Assembly: GCA_949825045.1 (NCBI GenBank)
Contig: OX463822.1
Span: 32,924,703 to 32,988,702, forward strand
Direction: 5' to 3'
DNA length: 64,000 nucleotides
Origin: Argyresthia goedartella
Taxonomy: Eukaryota > Arthropoda > Insecta > Lepidoptera > Argyresthiidae
The position numbers were made by a program, and so were the translations under genes. This document shows, piece after piece, positions 63,440 to 64,000 of this stretch. The notes beneath the pieces are model-generated. The model was not told where the DNA came from and ran no database searches. It was given only the letters and a program-made list of their open reading frames with translations. Position 1 is the first letter of the stretch; each line of letters opens with the position of its first letter.

Positions 63440-63740
63440 AAAAGCTTACGTGAGAGCTTTTAGAGTTTAAAAACCGCCCGACACCCCTAGCCGGGCGATC
63501 CAGTTGAACAAACGCCGCGCGCCGCTGCGCTCGCGCATCGATGCCACCCGCTGATTGGCCGAGCCGCTGCAAGTCGGGAGCGAGACGCCCCGCTACCTTC
63601 AACCCACGCGCTAGAAAGGGACAGCAACACTGCAGTCAACGGATGCGAGGGGCTACGATCATTGACTCTGCTCAAGGCCACGCCACGTTACAAGTGACTT
63701 TTGTTCTGCTCTGTGTCATCGTGCGCCTGCTGCTGTAATA
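63440..63740. promoter_or_regulatory. GC-rich, CpG-rich patch with an inverted CCAAT box (possible promoter)
   Basis: The highest local GC near the right end, with CpG steps ('gccgcgcgccgctgcgctcg' type composition around 63505-63535) and 'ctgattggc' (63552-63560), an inverted CCAAT box. Short frames on both strands show no domain. The region could be the promoter and first exon of a gene running off the window, but direction and start cannot be fixed. Confidence 0.3.
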
Positions 63741-64000
63741 CTCATCTGTGGCCCTGAACTTGACCTTGGGCTTTCTTTTAGGCACAAGGTTACGTGAAAG
63801 TATTCTGAAAGTAAACTGGAAGCTGACCGCCGTCAATGTTGATTCAATTTGTAATGAGATGGAAAACCATGAGGAAAGAATGAGATGGAAATTCTTCAAT
63901 CCCATAATTGCGGCGATAGACTAGCTAGCAAAAAGGCTAAACATGGGCACATCTCTGGATGCCTCTGCCACCTGCGAAAAGGTGAAATGCTATCTTTGTT
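63741..64000. other. No gene seen at the window end
   Basis: A weak motif M-like phrase 'gcctctgccacctgcg' at about 63960-63975 is the only recognised item. Confidence 0.4.

Overview
The window is animal nuclear DNA, almost certainly from a moth or butterfly. It is AT-rich, with no bacterial gene density, operons or ribosome-binding sites. It is packed with repeats that look typical of lepidopteran genomes: tRNA-headed SINEs, CR1/Jockey-like and RTE-like LINE pieces, mariner/Tc1 elements, and repeats with CCGTCC runs and 'ggaaccct' ends. That placement rests on family resemblance recalled without a database search. No single-copy protein gene could be recognised. The only confident functional host-type gene is a tRNA-Pro(AGG) at 30108-30179. 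The region reads as intergenic or long-intron DNA that has collected transposons.

Layout. 0-6 kb: a foldback element with 65-bp inverted repeats (585-906), two SINE families, a perfect 35-bp-stem hairpin (2982-3055) and a LINE tail. 6.3-10.4 kb: a mariner split by a ~3-kb insertion with long direct terminal repeats and a 4-bp target duplication. 11-19 kb: LINE remains, a MITE with ~105-bp inverted repeats and a 9-bp target duplication (14241-14814), and a complete Tc1/mariner-type element with TA duplication and a broken transposase (16942-18778). 19-22.5 kb: an RTE-type endonuclease fragment beside two copies of a CR1/Jockey-like LINE ('LINE A'), one with the signature of a twin-priming inversion. 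22.8-25 kb: a 540-bp tandem duplication flanked by inverted arms. 26-30.5 kb: LINE and repeat fragments and the tRNA gene.

31-37.6 kb holds the most interesting elements, two copies of a non-LTR retrotransposon whose C-terminus carries a CCHC-like motif and a PDG...D restriction-like endonuclease core (the R2/NeSL/Hero/CRE-type architecture). One copy keeps a 481-codon frame (31197-32642). The other (34209-37290, minus strand) is frameshifted, has a poly(A) tail and is split by another LINE (35802-36505). 38-46 kb: MITEs, a LINE C reverse transcriptase (40800-42295) and an R-family repeat split by LINE A. 46-64 kb: SINEs, foldback arrays (53046-53890), a repeat element carrying ~320 bp of CCCTA/CCCCTA satellite (54640-54958), a 32-bp-arm hairpin (56276-56393), a LINE A copy split by other repeats (57846-59195), and a GC-rich stretch near the right end (63440-63740) that could be promoter-like.

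The coding sequences do not work together as a pathway. What links them is order of insertion: several nested events can be read directly, such as the LTR-like element in mariner, the LINE in the REL retrotransposon, LINE A in an R-family repeat, and SINE plus RTE tail in LINE A. Protein-family calls rest on motifs seen in conceptual translation; clade names are recalled and would need a search to settle.
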